Assembly: GCA_947504275.1 (NCBI GenBank)
Contig: CANNHA010000007.1
Location: 1-41,891, forward strand
Origin: Flavobacteriales bacterium
Lineage (GTDB): Bacteria > Bacteroidota > Bacteroidia > Flavobacteriales_D > Sanyastnellaceae
Reading direction: 5' to 3'
Length of the DNA: 41,891 nucleotides
In this document: positions 1-7,506 of the stretch, piece by piece
How positions within the stretch are numbered: the first letter of the stretch is position 1
Layout: the number at the start of each line of letters is the position of its first letter
Program-made: the position numbers and the translations under genes
Notes under the pieces: model-generated
What the model was told of the DNA's origin: nothing
Seen by the model: only the letters and a program-made list of their open reading frames with translations
Databases searched by the model: none

Positions 1-1118
1 GTAAGCACTTCTTTGTGCAATGCCTTTTGTTCTTCCCAATAGGCAGATGAACCGTACAAACCCTCTAAAGCCAATGACTCACAGTAGGAGGCCCAACCCT
101 CATTAAGCCACATATCCTCCTGTGTGCTACACGTAACTGCATCACCCCACCACATGTGACTCAATTCATGCGCATACAAGGTCTCGTAGGACAAGTTGCC
201 GTTTATGGCAAACAGCGGATAAGCAATATTGCCAGCGTGTTCCATGGCTCCTCCATTGAAAGGGACAGCGACGTATCCAATTCTATCAAAAGGGTATGGA
301 CCAAAACGCCCCTCAAAATGTCCAGTGACCAAAGGCAGATGCTGTAAACTGTTTTTGAAATTGGTCGTATCCGTTGCCTTAGAAGACAACCACATGGGAA
401 TCACATCCCCATCTTCAGAAACCCAATCATCTTCCACTCGAACATATTGACCCACAGCAACTGATGCCAGGTAGGAAGGGATTGGTTGCGCCAATTCCCA
501 CTCAAACCATCTGTTCCCTTCCGCATCTGTTGATTCTGATAATAATGCACCACCGCAATAAGCGGCATGATTAGGCAGTGTTCTTACTGAAAGATGGTAG
601 GTAGCTCGATCATTGAAATCGTCAATGCAAGGATGCCAAGCGCGACCCAAACAATGTGGATCTTCAGAAAAACCAACACCCAAGTTATAGGCGTATTGAC
701 TGTTGTAATAAAAACCACCCCAACTGGCATCCGTTTCGGGAGAACCATGGTAGTAGGTAAAAACCTCAATTGTATCACCTGCAGCGGCAATTGCATTCAC
801 AAAAAGCGAATGTGCTGTTTTGACGAAGGTTGCTGTTTGATCATTCACCTTGACACTATCCACGATCATTCCCCATAAGTCCAAATGAACAACGTCCGTT
901 GTTTGTGACATGTAAATTCTTGTCTGTGCCTCCCCCTTGATTTGCTGTGAAGAAAATCCAGTAAAATCCAAAGTTAAATTTTGATGAATGATCTCCATCG
1001 TGTCCAAGCGAGCTTGATTGGTTCGCAACATATTATGCTGATGACTGCATCCAACCTTGACTTGAGAAAAAATAGGAGTTGTAACAAACAACAAAAAGAA
1101 AAAAAGTATTCTATACAT
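1..1118 (-). CDS. M1 family zinc aminopeptidase, exported (C-terminus outside window)
   Basis: Not in the ORF track because it runs off the left edge; 372 codons are present from an ATG at 1118. The product starts with a signal peptide (MYRILFFFLLFVTTPIFSQ), so it should act in the periplasm or at the surface, trimming amino acids from peptide N-termini. An N-terminal beta-domain is followed by the exopeptidase motif GGAMEHAGN (about residues 289-297) and the zinc site HELSH (317-321) with the third ligand Glu340 in NEGWASY, exactly 18 residues after the second His, as in gluzincins. All catalytic residues visible are intact. It is the last gene of the dapD operon, its ATG overlapping the stop of the GSCFA gene by 8 bases. 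Substrate unknown. Family assignment is firm; the exact subfamily is not. Confidence 0.93.
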   Translation of the reverse strand, partial: MYRILFFFLLFVTTPIFSQVKVGCSHQHNMLRTNQARLDTMEIIHQNLTLDFTGFSSQQIKGEAQTRIYMSQTTDVVHLDLWGMIVDSVKVNDQTATFVKTAHSLFVNAIAAAGDTIEVFTYYHGSPETDASWGGFYYNSQYAYNLGVGFSEDPHCLGRAWHPCIDDFNDRATYHLSVRTLPNHAAYCGGALLSESTDAEGNRWFEWELAQPIPSYLASVAVGQYVRVEDDWVSEDGDVIPMWLSSKATDTTNFKNSLQHLPLVTGHFEGRFGPYPFDRIGYVAVPFNGGAMEHAGNIAYPLFAINGNLSYETLYAHELSHMWWGDAVTCSTQEDMWLNEGWASYCESLALEGLYGSSAYWEEQKALHKEVL

Positions 1119-1908
1119 AATAAAAACTATTGATCCAACGGTCAAAGACATAATCGACGGCCTCTTCATTGGGATGACAGCCATCTGGTTTGTAAAAAGC
1201 ATAATCCCTTAATTCATCAACCACCCATTCGTAAGAAGGAAAATACCGGGCATCACTGGACTGTGTCAACCGATGACACAATACACGGAGCATTGATTTG
1301 GAAAGGTTGTTCTCCATCACCCCTAATCTTTCATGACGAACTGGACTCACCGTAAAGACAATTTTCACATTGGGATTGAAGGCCTTGATTTCTTGTATGG
1401 TCTTTTGCCACAAATCATAAACCGCATCCATATCGAGTAACTCCTGCTCGAAATCCAATTGATTCAGTCGCTGACAATTTCCTACGTGACAAGACAGCGG
1501 CAGATACTTCCATGCATATGCCGTTCCCAGAGTGACAACCAAAACATGAGCTTTCTTCAAATTCAACTGAATTTGATTACCCACCCAATCAATGTCTTGT
1601 ATTAAATCGGACTCCTTGGCATGATTTAAAACTTTACCACCGGCCAAACATTTGAACAATTGGTCATTAAAGACAACCTGTTCTTTTGGATTCCAACTTC
1701 TATCTCCGAGCGCATAACGCAACCAATGGGCAATCACTTCAGGTTGAAACAATGTACCCATGGGATTGGACAATACATCCCAGCCTTTCTCTCTGCTGCG
1801 CAAAGCCATTTCATTAGAGAAACAAGATCCAAGCATAACAGCATTGACAGCGTTGGGAACTTCCCAATCCATCCAGCCCAACCAATATCTTGAAAGCAAT
1901 TGACTCAT
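1111..1908 (-). CDS. GSCFA domain protein (SGNH-hydrolase-like)
   Basis: A 265-residue protein carrying the family signature GSCFSNEMA near residue 28 (GSCFA family) and the closing block DGCHPNEEAVDYVFDRW near the C-terminus, where an Asp-x-x-His pair resembles block V of SGNH/GDSL esterases. The middle contains VVTLGTAYAW and KIVFTVSPVRHERLG, both typical of this family. No signal peptide is visible, so it is probably cytoplasmic. The biochemical activity of GSCFA proteins is not well established; an esterase or acyl-transfer role on cell-envelope sugars is only an inference from the fold and from the neighbouring GT9 glycosyltransferase, whose stop it overlaps by 4 bases (ATGA). It overlaps the M1 peptidase start at its other end, so the genes are surely co-transcribed. 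Confidence 0.88.
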   Translation of the reverse strand: MSQLLSRYWLGWMDWEVPNAVNAVMLGSCFSNEMALRSREKGWDVLSNPMGTLFQPEVIAHWLRYALGDRSWNPKEQVVFNDQLFKCLAGGKVLNHAKESDLIQDIDWVGNQIQLNLKKAHVLVVTLGTAYAWKYLPLSCHVGNCQRLNQLDFEQELLDMDAVYDLWQKTIQEIKAFNPNVKIVFTVSPVRHERLGVMENNLSKSMLRVLCHRLTQSSDARYFPSYEWVVDELRDYAFYKPDGCHPNEEAVDYVFDRWINSFYYV

Positions 1909-2852
1909 CGCGCTTTAAAATTAATTTGACCACAAGCAAAATCTCCTCTGGGACATGACTTTTTTCCATGCAATCCGCAAGGGCGGCAAGGCAGTTCCTC
2001 TGTTGTTTCCAAAACCAAACTGTTGGATGAAAGAGGCCCGAACCCAAAATCAGGAACAGTGCTGCAGAAAAAAGCCGTTACTGGAGCATTCATGGCTGAA
2101 CAAAGATGCAAAGGACCACTGTCATTCACGAAATTCATCTTAGCTTGTTTCATCAACGCTGCTGATTGCAACAATGTCAATTGACCCGCCAAAACTTGAA
2201 CATTTCCGAATCCCCAACCCATTTGAAATCTCGATAAAAAATCAAGATCACCAGGACCTCCCAATAAATAGATGGCTATATCTGAATGTGCTTCAGCAAC
2301 TGCCTTCCAGACATTTTCAGGCGCACGTTTGGTTTCCCACACTGAAGCTGGACTCATGGTTATAAAATCAGGTTTAGTCCACTTTTCAACCAACTTTTCA
2401 TCTTCTACCGAAGGATACAATTTGGGCAAATGACGCTCGCCTGATTGAATCAATTCCATCAATCGATCTACCTCATGCTTGCCTGGAGCCATCACATACG
2501 GGACCAGATGCTTAAAGAAAATTCCCAAAACACTTTGATCATAAGCCCATTTTACTTTTGACTTAGATAACAACGCGAACAAAGACATCGTAAAATACCG
2601 CTGCACCAAATACAACACATCAAATTCTTCTTTTCTGATTTGTTGCAATAAAAACCACCAAGACTTCCATTTGCTCTTTTTATCCCAAACCCAAACCTTG
2701 TGCACTCCCGGATGAGCATTGAAAAAAACTTCATTCCCCTTTCTGACCAACACATGTACCTGCTCGCCGCGCTGAGCAAGGGATTCAACAGCAGCTGTAG
2801 CCAGGATAGCATCGCCAATGAAAGCAGTTTGAATGAGGAGTGATTTTTTCAT
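1905..2852 (-). CDS. Glycosyltransferase family 9 (heptosyltransferase-like)
   Basis: A 315-residue protein beginning KKSLLIQTAFIGDAILATAAV, the N-terminal Rossmann strand and loop of ADP-heptose:LPS heptosyltransferases (GT9, GT-B fold). The C-terminal half has the nucleotide-sugar region ITMSPASVWETKRAP, a GG(P)-containing strand (YLLGGPGDLDFL) and the FVNDSGPLHLCSAMNAPVTAFF block, the diagnostic GT9 motif for donor binding. It likely adds a sugar to the lipid A core or another envelope glycan on the cytoplasmic face of the inner membrane. The C-terminus is Cys-rich (CRPCGLHGKKSCPRGDFACG), as in many Bacteroidota GT9 enzymes. Its ATG shares one base with the dapD stop (TAATG), indicating translational coupling. 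True donor sugar cannot be read from sequence. Confidence 0.92.
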   Translation of the reverse strand: MKKSLLIQTAFIGDAILATAAVESLAQRGEQVHVLVRKGNEVFFNAHPGVHKVWVWDKKSKWKSWWFLLQQIRKEEFDVLYLVQRYFTMSLFALLSKSKVKWAYDQSVLGIFFKHLVPYVMAPGKHEVDRLMELIQSGERHLPKLYPSVEDEKLVEKWTKPDFITMSPASVWETKRAPENVWKAVAEAHSDIAIYLLGGPGDLDFLSRFQMGWGFGNVQVLAGQLTLLQSAALMKQAKMNFVNDSGPLHLCSAMNAPVTAFFCSTVPDFGFGPLSSNSLVLETTEELPCRPCGLHGKKSCPRGDFACGQINFKAR

Positions 2853-3676
2853 TATACAGCTACTTCATGCTCGCGCAAAGCATCGTTTAGTGAAGTTTTC
2901 AAATCCGTGCTTTCTTTTCTTTGCCCGATAATCAAAGCACAAGGAACACCATACTCACCAGCAGGAAAAGCCTTATTGTAAGTTCCAGGAATAACAACTG
3001 AACGTTCAGGAACTTCACCCACATAGATAATGGGATCAACCTGTGTAACATCAATGATCTTGGTGCTTTTGGTCAATACAACATTGGCACCCAACACTGC
3101 CTCTTTTTTCACCCTTACTCCTTCAACGACAATACAGCGTGAACCAATAAAGCAACCATCCTCAATGATAACAGGCGCTGCTTGCAACGGTTCCAATACA
3201 CCTCCAATACCCACACCACCACTGAGATGAACATCCTTACCAATTTGCGCACATGAGCCAACAGTGGCCCAGGTATCTACCATGGTTCCTTTGTCCACAT
3301 ATGCACCAATGTTCACATAACTGGGCATCATGATTACCCCACTGGACAAATAAGCCCCGTATCGCGCTATGGCATGCGGAACAACACGAACACCCAACTC
3401 AGCATAATTTCTTTTCAACGCCATCTTATCATGGAACTCCATTGGCCCAGCCTCTAAGGTTTCCATTTTGCGAATGGGGAAGTACATCACCACTGCTTTT
3501 TTAACCCATTCATTGACTTGCCAGTCTCCATTCTCTAGAGGTTCCGCAACACGCAACCTTCCCTTGTCCAACTCCTCTATCACCCATTCTATGGCCTTCA
3601 CCACCTCAACCTGCTGCAAAAGCGAACGATCTGACCAGGCAGATTCAATGGTTGATTTAATTTCTGTAAGCATCAT
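2852..3676 (-). CDS. dapD: 2,3,4,5-tetrahydropyridine-2,6-dicarboxylate N-succinyltransferase
   Basis: A 274-residue cytoplasmic enzyme of lysine/diaminopimelate biosynthesis that succinylates tetrahydrodipicolinate using succinyl-CoA. Length matches the family. The N-terminal helical domain is followed by a left-handed beta-helix built of hexapeptide repeats (SSGVIMMPSYVNIGAYVDKGTMVDTWATVGSCAQIG...), including the strongly conserved VMMPSYVNIGAYV-type and GGVGIGGVLEPLQAAPV blocks. Two consecutive ATG codons (MM) are possible starts; I kept the outer one, and the second changes the protein by one residue. First gene of the leftward operon, diverging from ruvX with 34 bases between start codons. 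A perfect -7-like box sits 19 bases upstream. Confidence 0.97.
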   Translation of the reverse strand: MMLTEIKSTIESAWSDRSLLQQVEVVKAIEWVIEELDKGRLRVAEPLENGDWQVNEWVKKAVVMYFPIRKMETLEAGPMEFHDKMALKRNYAELGVRVVPHAIARYGAYLSSGVIMMPSYVNIGAYVDKGTMVDTWATVGSCAQIGKDVHLSGGVGIGGVLEPLQAAPVIIEDGCFIGSRCIVVEGVRVKKEAVLGANVVLTKSTKIIDVTQVDPIIYVGEVPERSVVIPGTYNKAFPAGEYGVPCALIIGQRKESTDLKTSLNDALREHEVAV

Positions 3677-3695
3677 GATTTAAACGTATTTTGGT

Positions 3696-3703
3696 CAAAA
3701 ATA
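3696..3703 (-). promoter_or_regulatory. -7 box of dapD operon (TATTTTTG)
   Basis: On the minus strand this reads TATTTTTG, a full match to the Bacteroidota primary-sigma -7 consensus TAnnTTTG, with 19 bases between it and the dapD ATG. No convincing -33 TTTG is visible. Assignment by pattern only. Confidence 0.5.
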
Positions 3704-3710
3704 AGCCAAG

Positions 3711-4115
3711 ATGGGACGACTGATAGCAATAGATTATGGTGAAAAAAAATGCGGAATCGCAGAAACCGATGATCTAAAAATGATTGCATCACCCCTTACC
3801 ACCGTCCCAACTGCTGAAATCATTGATTTCGTTCAAAAGTATCTTTCAAAATACAAAGTGGAAGGCATTGTCCTAGGTGAGGCGCGATACCTCAACGGAG
3901 ACGCCTCAAGCACCACTGCAATTCAAGCCAAGTTTGAAGAAAAACTGAAATTGAAATTTCCTAACACCCCCATTCATCGGGTCAATGAGATGTTCACCAG
4001 CGCCATTGCGACAAGAGCCATTCAAAGCATGGATCTTTCTAAGAAAAAGAGGGAGAACAAAGGGCTTGTCGATGCCATTAGCGCCAGCATCATCCTGCGT
4101 GACTTCTTGGGGTAA
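3711..4115 (+). CDS. ruvX: Putative RuvX/YqgF family nuclease
   Basis: A 134-residue RNase-H-fold protein, normal length for YqgF/RuvX, the family proposed to process Holliday junctions or 16S rRNA 5' ends. The first strand LIAIDYGEKKCGIA carries the conserved catalytic Asp8, and the C-terminus KKRENKGLVDAISASIIL carries the conserved Asp of the last motif. Two motifs deviate: the usual GLP turn is LGEAR, and the usual (D)E(R/M)FTS is VNEMFTS, so the conserved Asp is Asn92 (codon aat). The neighbouring Glu93 is kept. Homology is clear, full nuclease activity less so. It is divergent from dapD and followed 44 bases later by bamD, which has its own promoter box. Confidence 0.88.
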   Translation: MGRLIAIDYGEKKCGIAETDDLKMIASPLTTVPTAEIIDFVQKYLSKYKVEGIVLGEARYLNGDASSTTAIQAKFEEKLKLKFPNTPIHRVNEMFTSAIATRAIQSMDLSKKKRENKGLVDAISASIILRDFLG

Positions 4116-4145
4116 ATTAACAAAACAAAATATCAGGCTCTTTCC

Positions 4146-4153
4146 TATCTTTG
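4146..4153 (+). promoter_or_regulatory. -7 box of bamD (TATCTTTG)
   Basis: TATCTTTG matches TAnnTTTG in full and ends only 6 bases before the bamD ATG at 4160. Its last three bases are the TTG that the ORF track used as a start codon, so that start is unlikely. The geometry predicts a leaderless or nearly leaderless mRNA. Confidence 0.55.
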
Positions 4154-4159
4154 TCGTCC

Positions 4160-4954
4160 ATGAAAAATTTCATTGTTTGTGCCCTTTCCATCATTGTTTT
4201 GAGCGGTTGCTCAGAATACAACAAGATATTGAAGGAAAAGGACATGAATAAAAAGTACCAAGCCGCCGTTAAGTATTACAATGATGGTGAATGCCACAAG
4301 GCATTGCCATTGTTGGATGAATTGCAAGGGCCAACAAGAGGTAGTTCGATAGCCGAAGATGTTCAGTACCATTTTGCAGTTACCCAATTGTGCATCAAGG
4401 ATTACATCATGGCCGGTTATTATTTGAAAAACTTTGCCAAGAATTATCCAAGACACCCCAAAGCTGAGGAGTGTTTGTTTAAATCAGCGTATTGCAGTTA
4501 TTACTTGAGCCCTGAGCACACATTGGATCAGTTGGAAACCAAGCAAGCCATTGATGATTTTCAATATTTCCTAGACCGCTACCCCAATTCAGCTTTGAAA
4601 GATTCCGCCAACATCCTAGTTGCTGAATTAAATGCCAAGCTAGAAATAAAGGCTTATGAAAAAGCAAAATTGTACGTAAAAACAGAAAAATACAAGGCTG
4701 CTTCACTGGCATTAAAACATTTTCTGACAGAATATCCAACCTCCAAGTACCGTGAAGAAATCCAATATTTGATTGTGAAAAGCGGCTATTTATTGGCTGA
4801 CGGAAGTATTGACAGCAAGAAAATCGAAAGATTTCGCGCAACTACAGAATCTTATGTTAACTTTGCCAATGCTTATCCTGAAAGCAATTGGCTCAAAGAG
4901 GCCCAAAGCTATTTTGATAAGAGTGTGAATCAAATTGAAAAATTGTCCAAGTAA
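4160..4954 (+). CDS. bamD: Outer membrane assembly lipoprotein BamD
   Basis: A 264-residue lipoprotein of the BAM complex, which folds beta-barrel proteins into the outer membrane. The signal peptide ends in the lipobox VLSGC, giving an acylated Cys near residue 17. Tetratricopeptide-like helical pairs follow, with typical BamD phrases: KKYQAAVKYYNDGECHKALPLLDEL, YYLKNFAKNYPRHPKAEECLFKSAYC, DDFQYFLDRYPNS and FLTEYPTSKYREEIQYLIVKS. I chose ATG 4160 over the tracked TTG 4151, because the TTG lies inside a promoter box and ATG begins a clean signal peptide. It leads the conserved Bacteroidota block bamD-rpoZ-coaBC-porD-recN and is separated from rpoZ by 5 bases. Confidence 0.95.
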   Translation: MKNFIVCALSIIVLSGCSEYNKILKEKDMNKKYQAAVKYYNDGECHKALPLLDELQGPTRGSSIAEDVQYHFAVTQLCIKDYIMAGYYLKNFAKNYPRHPKAEECLFKSAYCSYYLSPEHTLDQLETKQAIDDFQYFLDRYPNSALKDSANILVAELNAKLEIKAYEKAKLYVKTEKYKAASLALKHFLTEYPTSKYREEIQYLIVKSGYLLADGSIDSKKIERFRATTESYVNFANAYPESNWLKEAQSYFDKSVNQIEKLSK

Positions 4955-4959
4955 TAACC

Positions 4960-5298
4960 ATGAGCAAGTTTAAAAATACAGCAGCCGAAAAGTCCACGGT
5001 AACTCGTGATGCCAACAAATTGTTTGAGAAAGTAGATGGCAATCTTTTCGAAACCATCGTTCTTTTGTCCAAGCGTTCCAATCAAGTGAGCAAAGAGATG
5101 AAAGAGGAATTGAGTCAAAAATTGGAAGAATTCAGTTCCAATACAGACAACTTGGAAGAGGTATTTGAGAACCGTGAGCAAATTGAAATCTCTAAGCATT
5201 ATGAGCGCATGGCCAAACCACAATCCATTGCCATTCAAGAATTGGTGGATGGTGAGGTTTATTGGAGATACCCAGACACAGAAGAAAATAATGGTTAA
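4960..5298 (+). CDS. rpoZ: RNA polymerase omega subunit (Bacteroidota Rpb6-type)
   Basis: A 112-residue small acidic protein matching the Bacteroidota version of the omega/Rpb6 subunit, which supports folding and assembly of the beta-prime subunit. Recognisable parts are TRDANKLFEKVDGNLFETIVLLSKRSNQVS, where the omega core helix lies, and the tail KHYERMAKPQSIAIQELVDGEVYWRYP. The position between bamD and coaBC is the standard one in this phylum. Its start is 5 bases after the bamD stop, so the two share a transcript. A strong intrinsic terminator follows 22 bases downstream, ending the bamD-rpoZ unit before coaBC. Confidence 0.9.
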   Translation: MSKFKNTAAEKSTVTRDANKLFEKVDGNLFETIVLLSKRSNQVSKEMKEELSQKLEEFSSNTDNLEEVFENREQIEISKHYERMAKPQSIAIQELVDGEVYWRYPDTEENNG

Positions 5299-5320
5299 TA
5301 CCATTTAATGTCAATAAATT

Positions 5321-5347
5321 AAAAGATGGCTTGGTCCATCTTTTTTT
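5321..5347 (+). terminator. Intrinsic terminator after rpoZ
   Basis: AAAAGATGG pairs perfectly with CCATCTTTT across a 6-base loop (CTTGGT), followed by a T-run to 5347. The ORF track's ATG at 5326 for coaBC lies inside the left arm of this hairpin, which argues against that start. The T-run directly enters the -7-like box of coaBC. Confidence 0.8.
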
Positions 5348-5354
5348 ATTTTAG
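5347..5354 (+). promoter_or_regulatory. -7-like box of coaBC (TATTTTAG)
   Basis: TATTTTAG matches TAnnTTTG at 7 of 8 positions and ends 4 bases before the GTG chosen as the coaBC start. It shares its first T with the terminator T-run. No clear -33 element was found. Confidence 0.35.
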
Positions 5355-5358
5355 AAAC

Positions 5359-6558
5359 GTGAAAGGAAAGAAAATACTGGTAGGCGTCACAGGTAGCATT
5401 GCATGCATCAAAACGGCCATTCTCATTAGGTCCTTGACCAAGTCGGGATGTGAGGTGAAGGTTATGATGACCAATGCTGCTTTGAATTTTATACAACCCC
5501 TCACCTTTGCGGCATTGACAGGAAATCCTGTTTCCAATGATTTTTCAGAAAACAAAGACAGCGGTGAATGGGTCAATCATGTCCACTTGGCATTGTGGGC
5601 CGATGCCATCGTCATTGCGCCGTGCTCCGCTCATACATTGGCTAAAATGACCTCTGGTCATTGTGATAACTTTTTAATGGCCACCTACATGAGTGCTCGC
5701 TGCCCGGTATTCATTGCTCCGGCTATGGACCACGATATGTTTTTACATCCGGGAACCCAGACTAATATTAAAACACTAATAGAAAGAGGGCACATTATCA
5801 TTGATCCCCAAGAAGGAAGCTTGGCCAGTGGCCTGGATGGAAAAGGTCGAATGGCAGAGCCTGAAGATATTTTTGGCGTTCTACTGGCTCACTTCTCACC
5901 CCACAAAAAATTGCTCAATAAAAAAGTACTCATTACCGCAGGACCCACACAAGAGCCCATTGATCCAGTTCGTTACATCAGCAATCATAGTTCAGGGAAA
6001 ATGGGATTCGCGCTTGCTGAGCGGGCAGCAGAAATGGGTGCACACGTCACACTCATTTCAGGTCCGACACATTTGAATTGCCAGCACCCCAATATCCGAA
6101 GAATCAATACCATCACTGCAGCAGAAATGGCTGAAGCTGCGATTCAACATTTTGCAGATAGTGACATCGCCATTCTTTCAGCTGCCGTTGCTGACTTCAC
6201 CCCAGATGTTGTATCCAATCACAAAATAAAGAAATCAGGACAAGCGATGAGTATTGCCCTGAAACCAACAGTAGATATTGCTCTATCATTGGGACAAGCA
6301 AAATCAGAAAATCAGTTGGTCATTGGATTTGCTCTGGAAACTGAAAATTTAGAAAAAAATGCGCTGGCTAAAATGAGTGCAAAAAAAATGGATATGATTG
6401 TGGCCAATGATGCCACAGCGGCAAACGCTGGATTTGGAGGAGACAACAATACTGTCACAATGTATTTCGGAGAAAATCGTTCTATTGCACTTCAGCCCAT
6501 GCACAAAACAAAAGTGGCTCAAAAAATACTTGAATCGATATGCGACAACTTACTTTAA
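5359..6558 (+). CDS. coaBC: Bifunctional phosphopantothenoylcysteine decarboxylase / phosphopantothenate-cysteine ligase
   Basis: Cytoplasmic fusion enzyme catalysing two steps of coenzyme A synthesis. The N-terminal CoaC flavoprotein half shows GKKILVGVTGSIACIK, the active-site His in HVHLALWADAIVIAPCSAHTLAK, and APAMDHDM, the Bacteroidota form of the PAMN motif. The CoaB half begins near residue 193 with KKVLITAGPTQEPIDPVRYIS and NHSSGKMGFALAE, then AAVADFTP and KIKK, the CTP and phosphopantothenate binding elements. I chose the GTG at 5359 (399 residues): it begins right at the conserved GKK start, while the tracked ATG 5326 lies in a terminator hairpin and adds 11 residues of no family resemblance. 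The 3' end overlaps porD by 19 bases. Confidence 0.95.
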   Translation: MKGKKILVGVTGSIACIKTAILIRSLTKSGCEVKVMMTNAALNFIQPLTFAALTGNPVSNDFSENKDSGEWVNHVHLALWADAIVIAPCSAHTLAKMTSGHCDNFLMATYMSARCPVFIAPAMDHDMFLHPGTQTNIKTLIERGHIIIDPQEGSLASGLDGKGRMAEPEDIFGVLLAHFSPHKKLLNKKVLITAGPTQEPIDPVRYISNHSSGKMGFALAERAAEMGAHVTLISGPTHLNCQHPNIRRINTITAAEMAEAAIQHFADSDIAILSAAVADFTPDVVSNHKIKKSGQAMSIALKPTVDIALSLGQAKSENQLVIGFALETENLEKNALAKMSAKKMDMIVANDATAANAGFGGDNNTVTMYFGENRSIALQPMHKTKVAQKILESICDNLL

Positions 6559-7445
6559 TTGGATTCCTCTTTCTGAGTCTAGGTGCTCACTTCATTCAGG
6601 CGCAAGAATTGAATTGCAATGTCACAATTATACCTCCTCGCGTCATTACCACAGATGCGGAAATTTTCAAGACCATGGAAGGTGTAATTGAGGAGTTTAT
6701 GAATTCCAGAAAATGGACCAAGGACAGCTGGGATTCAAAAGAACGCATTGATTGCTCCATTCAAATTACGGTTGAGCAACAAGTAAGCAGCAGACAATTC
6801 CAAGGCTCCATTCAAGTAAGCAGCAGCAGACCTGTATTCAATGCAGATTACAAGTCAACCATGCTGAGCATCAATGATAAAAACTTTGGTTTCAGTTATC
6901 AGGACAATGCCAATTTGCAATGGTCACAGGATCAACACCGCGACAACCTCACTTCCGTATTGGCATACTATGCGTATTTAATATTGGCCATGGATTATGA
7001 CTCTTTTGCGCCAGAAGGTGGTACAGAACATTTTCTGATGTGTCAAACCATTGTTACCAATGCGCAAAATGCCCCAGAGGATGGATGGAAGGCAAGTCAA
7101 AAAGGTCAACAAAACAGATATTGGATCATTGAAAACATACTCTCGCAATCCTTCAAACCACTGCGCGATGCCTTGTATAGTTATCACCGTCAAGGTTTGG
7201 ACCTCCTGTATTATGACATAGAAAAAGGCAGAAACACCATGGCTGAAGCTTTAGAGGGATTAAGGGCCATTCATAAAATTAGGCCTTCATCCTACAATCT
7301 ACAGATTTTCTTTTACGGAAAAGCTGATGAAATCATCAATGTTTTCAAACCTGCGCCGAATGAAATCAAGCAACCCATTTATGAATTGTGCAAATTGGTT
7401 GACCCCGGAAACATCGCCAAGTATGAGCGAATCATGGCGCCATAA
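6540..7445 (+). CDS. porD: PorD/DUF4835-family type IX secretion-associated protein
   Basis: A 301-residue exported protein with signal peptide MRQLTLIGFLFLSLGAHFIQAQ and the hallmarks of DUF4835: QELNCNVTI after cleavage, the STMLSINDKNFGFSYQDNANLQW region, LTSVLAYYAYLILAMDYDSFAPEGGTEHF, and ENILSQSFKPLRDALYSYHRQGLDLLYYD. From memory, this family has been named PorD and linked to T9SS in Bacteroidota; the precise molecular role is not settled. It overlaps coaBC by 19 bases and precedes recN, the usual order. The presence of several T9SS cargo genes in this window is consistent with a functional T9SS in the genome. Confidence 0.88.
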   Translation: MRQLTLIGFLFLSLGAHFIQAQELNCNVTIIPPRVITTDAEIFKTMEGVIEEFMNSRKWTKDSWDSKERIDCSIQITVEQQVSSRQFQGSIQVSSSRPVFNADYKSTMLSINDKNFGFSYQDNANLQWSQDQHRDNLTSVLAYYAYLILAMDYDSFAPEGGTEHFLMCQTIVTNAQNAPEDGWKASQKGQQNRYWIIENILSQSFKPLRDALYSYHRQGLDLLYYDIEKGRNTMAEALEGLRAIHKIRPSSYNLQIFFYGKADEIINVFKPAPNEIKQPIYELCKLVDPGNIAKYERIMAP

Positions 7446-7506
7446 TTTATGTGACCAAACGCATAATCTTCCTTTGTAATCCTCATTAACTTTAGCAAAA
7501 AAACCA

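Noticed and set aside
584-796. Short ORFs on both strands (584-796 minus, 594-878 plus)
   Set aside because: They lie within the coding frame of the partial M1 aminopeptidase, which runs 1118 to 1 on the minus strand and explains the region.
5326-5358. Upstream ATG start for coaBC
   Set aside because: It is inside a perfect terminator hairpin, and the extra 11 residues do not resemble the family N-terminus.
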